A stretch of 64,000 bases of DNA from assembly GCF_023336895.1 (NCBI RefSeq), contig NZ_JAMBLT010000006.1, positions 23,696 through 87,695 on the forward strand. The letters are read 5' to 3'. This stretch comes from Parasutterella secunda. Its GTDB lineage: Bacteria; Pseudomonadota; Gammaproteobacteria; Burkholderiales; Burkholderiaceae_F. Position 1 is the stretch's first letter, and each line of letters starts with the position of its first letter. Under the pieces are notes generated by a model, which was given only the letters and a program-made list of their open reading frames with translations, searched no databases and was not told the DNA's origin. This document shows, piece after piece, positions 59,585 through 64,000 of this stretch. A program made the position numbers and the translations under genes.

Positions 59585-60847
59585 CTAGCCCACGGCTAGA
59601 ACTTCGCTGAAACGTGTGGTATAGGACGGACTGCGGTGTTCCCGTTTCATTTTCCAGTCCTCCCCTTCCCTCTTGATGGTTGAAAAACTGACTGTGCCTT
59701 TCCCAAAACGATTATTGAGCTGATCGATGACGGCCGACAGGCGATCCGCCCGGTCATTTTCAAAAGCAAAGAGATCTTGCTCGATTTCGTTCTCGCGTTG
59801 GATGTTCTCCAGTGAGACCCCCGCCTTTTTGTAAGCGATTTCCGGTCGATAAAGCTTGTCGAGGAGCTTTACAACGGCATTCATGAAAGTTGGGGTGTCG
59901 TTTACCGGAATTCCAAGATCCTCAACATCGAACCCATAGTACCGGGGGACTTCCAATTTGAAGTAATTGGAAATAATGAAAACACCGATCCGGCTCGTTT
60001 TGAGTTTTTCAGCTCGCAACACTTGCGCAGCTTCTTCAGTGTGCATCGTTAATGCACTTAATAAATCATCTTTGCTGTACACGTCCTTCGAAAAGCTTCG
60101 GCTTCGCACTAAACGCTGCCGAGTAGGTGCCACAGGCTCAAATTCAATGCAAGGGATGCCTCTTAACTCACGGGCCGTCTGAAGGACGGTAACCGGAAAG
60201 AATTGTTTAATCAGAGATTCCGGTGCTTGAGCGAGCGCCAGGGGCGTTTCGATCCCAAGCTTAATCATGCGCTTACTTAATTGGGATCCAATTCCCCACA
60301 CTTCGTCAATCGGCTCGTAGGCCAAGGCCTTCTTTTGCCGTTCGGGCGTTAAATCATTCCAATTGAGAACACCATGAAAGCCAGGAATATGCTTGGCCAA
60401 GTGATTGCAGTATTTGGCCAGAGTCTTTGTAGGGGCGATGCCAACGCAGGACGGGATCCCCACCCAGCGCCAAACCCGCTGCCGGATTTGTTTACCGAGA
60501 TCCGACAGATTGCAAGTCAGTCCGGTTAAATTGGCAAAACACTCGTCAATGGAATAGACCTCAATTTCTGGAACCAGCGATGCAATGCTTCGCATCATCC
60601 GACCGGACATATCCCCATACAGCTCATAATTGCTCGAAAAGACGGCCACGTCGTACCGCTCGACAATATCTTTAACTTTAAATAGTGGAGTTCCCCTCTT
60701 TAGCCCTAAGGCTTTGGCTTCCCGCGTTAATGTCACGATGCAGCCATCGTTGTTGCTTAATACCACAACCGGCCGTTTTAAAAGATCCGGCCGGAAAACT
60801 CGCTCGCACCACGCGTAAAAAGAATTGCCATCAATCAACGCGTACAT
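59585..60847 (-). CDS. umuC: Module B: UmuC-type error-prone DNA polymerase (Pol V)
   Basis: 420 residues from ATG 60847, two bases after the umuD stop (TGATCATG); the longer frame to 60913 runs into umuD. Y-family polymerase: [16 protein letters not shown] (first metal site), [32 protein letters not shown] (catalytic D-E), then helix-hairpin-helix and little-finger domains. The length equals E. coli UmuC (422). With UmuD it makes a translesion polymerase used in damage-induced mutagenesis. Plasmid-borne umuDC-like genes (mucAB, rumAB) are common. Confidence 0.95.
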   Translation of the reverse strand: MYALIDGNSFYAWCERVFRPDLLKRPVVVLSNNDGCIVTLTREAKALGLKRGTPLFKVKDIVERYDVAVFSSNYELYGDMSGRMMRSIASLVPEIEVYSIDECFANLTGLTCNLSDLGKQIRQRVWRWVGIPSCVGIAPTKTLAKYCNHLAKHIPGFHGVLNWNDLTPERQKKALAYEPIDEVWGIGSQLSKRMIKLGIETPLALAQAPESLIKQFFPVTVLQTARELRGIPCIEFEPVAPTRQRLVRSRSFSKDVYSKDDLLSALTMHTEEAAQVLRAEKLKTSRIGVFIISNYFKLEVPRYYGFDVEDLGIPVNDTPTFMNAVVKLLDKLYRPEIAYKKAGVSLENIQRENEIEQDLFAFENDRADRLSAVIDQLNNRFGKGTVSFSTIKREGEDWKMKREHRSPSYTTRFSEVLAVG

Positions 60848-60849
60848 GA

Positions 60850-61473
60850 TCACCCCATTCTCGTGGCTGTCATGGGTTTGATCACATAATTCACCACCCC
60901 GAAAAGCATCCACTGCTCCCCTTCTTTCGGGTAAATATCCGGATAGAGGCCGGAGGCGTTTTCCGCCTTCAGATAAAAACCATCTGAGGTTTTGATAAAG
61001 CGCTTGACGGTGTAATCGTTGTCAATTTGCATGACAACAATATCGTTGTTTTTGGGCGTCCTGGAGCGATCCACCACCATGAGATCGCCGTCACACATGC
61101 CAGCGTCAATCATCGACTGCCCGGAAACACGCAACACAAAGGTCGCCGGGGCGTTTTCAATCAACAAGTCATTGAAGTCCAACGTTTCCTTGTAGCTTTC
61201 GGCTGGTGATGGGAAACCCGCTTGGACAGAATACTCAAATAATGGCACAGACGCATGATGCACCGGCATAACAGCTTGAGCCCAGGAAGGGATGGATCGC
61301 TGGTTTTCTTTTAAATTAGTCAGCGCCAGTCGTAGCCACTGTCCGCCTCCATTGGCTTTGAAGGTTTCTTTTTGTCCGGGTGTTACCCGAGCGATGATGG
61401 TGGCGGCCAAAATCTTGTCACCGAGCGGTTTTCGCCCGGCGTTGTCTCTTTTTCCACCGCGTCCTTTAGTCAT
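60850..61473 (-). CDS. umuD: Module B: UmuD/LexA-like S24 peptidase with basic N-terminal domain
   Basis: 207 residues from ATG 61473, with AAGGA 8 bases upstream; a longer frame to 61521 is less likely. Same two-part design as the module A protein: basic [12 protein letters not shown] and a possible ribbon-helix-helix ([24 protein letters not shown]), then UmuD with cleavage site [11 protein letters not shown], Ser in SGQSM and Lys in YTVKRF. Overlaps the preceding gene by 8 bp, exactly as in module A. Expected to form cleaved dimers with UmuC; the extra domain may give DNA binding. Confidence 0.9.
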   Translation of the reverse strand: MTKGRGGKRDNAGRKPLGDKILAATIIARVTPGQKETFKANGGGQWLRLALTNLKENQRSIPSWAQAVMPVHHASVPLFEYSVQAGFPSPAESYKETLDFNDLLIENAPATFVLRVSGQSMIDAGMCDGDLMVVDRSRTPKNNDIVVMQIDNDYTVKRFIKTSDGFYLKAENASGLYPDIYPKEGEQWMLFGVVNYVIKPMTATRMG

Positions 61474-61942
61474 TTTTGTATTCCTTGAGATTGGCTGTCG
61501 GGATTTCATGTTCATTGGCATAGCCCATAAAAGGTATGCGTATTTGCACTTCGTGCACCTTTCCTAGAAAGACAAGATTCTCCAGATCAGGTATTCGTTG
61601 TGGATTCGATACATCGGAAATATAAGTAAAGCTACCGTCAACATTACGGACTAATTTGGCGATGTCTTTAGGCTTTCCCACTCCCCTTTCAAAAACATAA
61701 AAGTCATCCCCGTCATAAGATTTAATGGCCGTGTTCACTAAAAGACGCATCCCTTTTTCAATGTCGGGAGCTAATGCGTCATCGGCAGCATAGACCATAA
61801 CACCAGAAACTTGATCTTCTTCGATCTCAAAAGCATTACCAGGCCCATAAATGTATGTCCGCTCCGGTTCATTAGGCTCAGTCAAAAAACGAGCCACAAT
61901 TTTTATACGCTTGTTTTGATCTTCTTTATCAATTAAATCCAT
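61466..61942 (-). CDS. Module B: S24 peptidase-like protein lacking the serine, 158 aa
   Basis: Starts at ATG 61942 inside the end of the 83-residue gene. Homologue of module A 42217-42684 (FLTEPNEPERTYIYG versus YLDEPGEPTRTYIYG). The Ser loop reads ADDALAPDIEKGMRLLVNT, so the aligned Ser is Ala, while the IAKL Lys remains. A catalytically dead partner is likely. Overlap structure with both neighbours equals module A. Confidence 0.7.
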   Translation of the reverse strand: MDLIDKEDQNKRIKIVARFLTEPNEPERTYIYGPGNAFEIEEDQVSGVMVYAADDALAPDIEKGMRLLVNTAIKSYDGDDFYVFERGVGKPKDIAKLVRNVDGSFTYISDVSNPQRIPDLENLVFLGKVHEVQIRIPFMGYANEHEIPTANLKEYKND

Positions 61943-62180
61943 AGCCCGTATTTCCATAATGACTGTCCTTTTTCACTTTAAAAATGACTTTAGGGTAGCG
62001 GTTTTCCAATTTGGCCTTCACATCGTTGGCAACGCTTTCAGAATCAAAAAAACTCATCCAGTCTTTATTGCGTTGCAACCGGTAATTTGGTCGTTGATAC
62101 TGCGCCCCAAATACCGAAATACCTGAGAATCTGCGCATTCCGTGTAATTTCGCTTGTAAATAAAACTTCACTCCTGTCAT
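61929..62180 (-). CDS. Module B: small conserved protein, 83 aa
   Basis: ATG 62180, GCAAGGGG 8 bases upstream within the shared sequence TATTTCGCAAGGGG. Begins MTGVKFYLQAKLHGMRRFSG, nearly as in module A, and ends YGNTGYGFN. Unknown function. First gene of module B; the candidate operator lies at 62217-62244. Confidence 0.75.
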   Translation of the reverse strand: MTGVKFYLQAKLHGMRRFSGISVFGAQYQRPNYRLQRNKDWMSFFDSESVANDVKAKLENRYPKVIFKVKKDSHYGNTGYGFN

Positions 62181-62216
62181 GTTGTCACCCCTTGCGAAAT
62201 ACTGAAATTCCCTATT

Positions 62217-62244
62217 TATTTGATATTGTATTACATAATCATAG
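62217..62244. promoter_or_regulatory. Candidate operator of UmuD module B
   Basis: TATTTGATATTGTATTACA followed by TAATCATAG; one base shorter than 41921-41949 and otherwise the same. Located between module B and the divergent 238-residue gene, 37 bp before the 83-residue start, so it could control both directions. Confidence 0.6.
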
Positions 62245-62296
62245 AAAAGCCAAAATTTTTCAGAAATCTGTTCTTTTCATTAAACTTCTAAGAATC

Positions 62297-63013
62297 ATGC
62301 AATACATCACTGGCCTTCACGCACTTCAATGCCCTTGCGCTCTCAACACTCCGGGGGACACCCACCACGCGAGCGTGGACTGGACGTATCCGGCCTTGGC
62401 CGATACGGAAACGGCGTTCTTCGGTGACTATGGGGTTGAGACGGACAAAGAAGTTGCCCGGTTATCCGGGACGCGGAATGTGGCCAACCACCTCCGAGCG
62501 GTTTTGGATTTGCTCTATGAGGGAAAATTCAAAGATCTGGCCGGGCTCAAGCGAGAGATTATCGCCAACGATCAGCTAACCTCGGAACTCTTTGATAAAG
62601 TGGTCGAGCTTCATACGCAAAACGTATGGAATCAGGTGAGTTGGTTTATCGGCTGCGAGTATGGTCTTCAATGGCTAGAATTTTTGAAGTCAAAGAACAT
62701 CGATTGGCCCACCAATCCCAATTCGACTTTTGAACCGGTGGCGCCTGGCGACAATAGCTTGTTGGCTTTTGTAGAGGCCCGCATTAGCGAGTTTAAGCAG
62801 TTTCAGAAAATATCAACCTTGGCCGGACTCTTTCACTCGGTCTTATTCCGCGAGGCGGAAGTCAACCGGATGGTCAAAATTGAGTTACGCGCCTTCTTAG
62901 CGAAGCTCCATCCTGAAGAATTGTGGTTCTTAAAAGAAATAGATCACTACCCTTCCGATCAAGTATTGGAAGAAGACTATCAAAAGCTTTGCGCTTTCCT
63001 AAAAATTTCTTAA
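62297..63013 (+). CDS. Hypothetical protein, 238 aa
   Basis: ATG 62297 (MQYITGLHALQCPC); the longer frame from 62087 overlaps module B and is rejected. Soluble, helical, with an opening containing two Cys and two His (LQCPCALNTPGDTHH) that might bind metal. Unknown family. Divergent from UmuD module B and sharing its candidate operator; followed by a resolvase. Chromosomal or plasmid accessory origin cannot be told. Confidence 0.7.
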   Translation: MQYITGLHALQCPCALNTPGDTHHASVDWTYPALADTETAFFGDYGVETDKEVARLSGTRNVANHLRAVLDLLYEGKFKDLAGLKREIIANDQLTSELFDKVVELHTQNVWNQVSWFIGCEYGLQWLEFLKSKNIDWPTNPNSTFEPVAPGDNSLLAFVEARISEFKQFQKISTLAGLFHSVLFREAEVNRMVKIELRAFLAKLHPEELWFLKEIDHYPSDQVLEEDYQKLCAFLKIS

Positions 63014-63064
63014 TTTCAGCGAATGAAAAGTGCCCTGGTAAAGTCAATATGGGGTACACCGTAA

Positions 63065-63157
63065 TTAGACATTGCTGTATTCATTGAAAAGTGTCAATTT
63101 AGAGTAGATAATTTGTTTAATTAGACAAAAATGTCATTTGACTAGCCTAAATTGACA
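63065..63157. repeat. Candidate res site of the serine resolvase
   Basis: Clustered inverted half-sites: TTAGACA at 63065 and 63121, TGTCAATTTAG at 63092-63102, TGTCATTTGA at 63132, and CTAAATTGACA at 63147-63157. The second and last are exact inverses over TGTCAATTTAG. Location directly upstream of the resolvase gene is typical for res, where the enzyme also represses itself. Confidence 0.6.
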
Positions 63158-63159
63158 AA

Positions 63160-63735
63160 ATGAGTAGTTATGCCAAAATTGCCTACGCTCGCGTGAGCAC
63201 CGATGACCAAAATTTGGATCGTCAGTTGGAAACGCTCAAAGCGTATTGCCCGGACAAAATTTTCACCGATCATTTATCCGGGAAAAATTTAGAACGCCCC
63301 GGTTTTCAACAAATGATGGATTATGTCCGGGAAGGCGACATCATTTATGTGGCGTCGATGGATCGAATGGCCAGAAATTTGGATGATCTCTTGGCCACCA
63401 CGAAACGTTTGCAATCGAAGGGCATCACTGTTCACTTCTTAAAGGAAAATATTTGTTTGAATCCCGGTGCTGAAACCTCTTCCATGAGCAAACTCATTAT
63501 GTCCATCATGGGAGCCGTGGCGGAGTTTGAACGCTCCCTAATCCGGGAGCGCCAGCGCGAAGGGATCCTTTTAGCTAAAGCGCGCGGGGTTTATAAAGGA
63601 CGCAAGCCCATCGATCCGGACAAAATGCAGGAAGCCCGCAAACTCATTGACGAAGGTTTTACCAAGACAAAGGTCTGCGAGAAGCTTAACATTTCCCGGC
63701 AAACGCTTTATAAATACCTCAAACAAAGCGCCTAA
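63160..63735 (+). CDS. Serine recombinase (resolvase/invertase)
   Basis: 191 residues: catalytic Ser13 in YARVSTDDQ, conserved FTDHLSGKNLERPGFQ, MDRMARNLDDL, MGAVAEFERSLIRERQREGI and a C-terminal helix-turn-helix (TKTKVCEKLNISRQTLYKYL). Standard size for the Tn3-resolvase/Hin family. It could resolve plasmid multimers or belong to a transposon. No good ribosome site; translation may start within or after the res site. Confidence 0.93.
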   Translation: MSSYAKIAYARVSTDDQNLDRQLETLKAYCPDKIFTDHLSGKNLERPGFQQMMDYVREGDIIYVASMDRMARNLDDLLATTKRLQSKGITVHFLKENICLNPGAETSSMSKLIMSIMGAVAEFERSLIRERQREGILLAKARGVYKGRKPIDPDKMQEARKLIDEGFTKTKVCEKLNISRQTLYKYLKQSA

Positions 63736-63839
63736 CACACGAACCATCAATTTAAGATAGATCTAAAATGCGTTATTCCTCGAATTCTGACAAGTCCTAA
63801 TTCCAAGCGTTCAAGCTGGAGGGCAAAAAACGTGTCAAA

Positions 63840-64000
63840 GTGGCCGTGATCTACATGATTCTTTTGGATGCGCGCCGTCATTGGTTTGGGAAAGGAAAAT
63901 ATTCAGCCATTGGCTACATGGTGAGTTCGACGGATAACGCAACCGACGAGGATTTGCTAACCATTCAAAGAGACCTTCCCCGGCTCAAGCGTCAACGGCT
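63840..64000 (+). CDS. Partial hypothetical gene at the right edge
   Basis: Frame open from a TAA at 63798-63800 to the edge; starts could be GTG 63840 or ATG 63855. Reads IYMILLDARRHWFGKGKYSA and is strongly protein-like. A short MRYSSNSDKS peptide (ATG 63768) ends at the same-frame TAA just before it, so a nonsense-broken start is possible. Unknown function. Confidence 0.35.
   Translation, partial: MAVIYMILLDARRHWFGKGKYSAIGYMVSSTDNATDEDLLTIQRDLPRLKRQR

Noticed and set aside
1..64000. tRNA, rRNA and riboswitch genes
   Set aside because: I saw no tRNA-like cloverleaf ends, rRNA segments or known riboswitch motifs while reading; not exhaustively computed.

Overview
The window reads as most of a large, low-to-moderate GC conjugative plasmid (or an integrated relative) from a Gram-negative host. 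Two outer-membrane autotransporters (one of them trimeric with an extended signal-peptide region), a TraI_2/MobH-type relaxase and an F-type mating-pair apparatus point to a proteobacterium. A gut Sutterellaceae-like betaproteobacterium is my inference, not something the sequence proves.

Layout. 1-4 kb: AT-rich accessory DNA with a two-gene minus-strand operon of unknown function (a CoiA-like zinc-finger protein plus a coiled-coil protein cut by the left edge), a small gene remnant and an orphan gene. 4-10 kb: DNA-processing genes on the minus strand (relaxase traI, coupling protein traD, a duplicated-repeat protein, a DUF4400 membrane protein). 10-13.6 kb: parA-parB-small HTH operon, divergent from the RPA-type replication initiator. 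13.6-15.9 kb: a gene-free origin region with about 24 iterons and DnaA boxes. 16-18.8 kb: a classical autotransporter. 19-41.7 kb: the transfer region on the minus strand, read in order traA-L-E-K-B-dsbC-V-C-trbI-trhF-W-U-trbC-N(two parts)-F-H-G, flanked by uncharacterised genes that may be regulators. 42-46 kb: a UmuD-containing SOS-like module without umuC, then an SF1 helicase-nuclease. 46-50.4 kb: a tyrosine recombinase and a BcgI-like fused restriction-modification system. 50.4-53.5 kb: decayed mobile DNA with an IS3-family element whose transposase carries an in-frame amber codon. 53.5-59.1 kb: a giant trimeric autotransporter adhesin preceded by a gene with a C9 tract. 59.2-62.2 kb: a second, complete copy of the UmuD module, this time with umuC. 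62.3-64 kb: an unknown gene, a candidate res site and a serine resolvase.

How it fits together. Rep, iterons and ParAB maintain the replicon; TraI and TraD feed DNA to the F-type secretion machine; TraN, TraF, TraH, TraG, TraU, TraW and TrbC assemble and stabilise mating pairs. The accessory cargo is surface adhesion, restriction, damage-tolerance and candidate defence genes.

The strongest unexplained signals are: (1) two homologous, similarly ordered UmuD modules with a shared near-palindromic upstream element, one cleanly lacking umuC and each ending in a tiny membrane protein; (2) a dispersed 18-bp palindrome AGTTTTGCCGGCAAAACT, eight copies, mostly just after stop codons but once inside the traI coding sequence; (3) a poly-C tract in a gene 15 bp upstream of the adhesin; (4) a fused nuclease-methylase R-M system with a repeat-linker specificity subunit next to a recombinase and between two similar sites; (5) TraN split into two secreted proteins.
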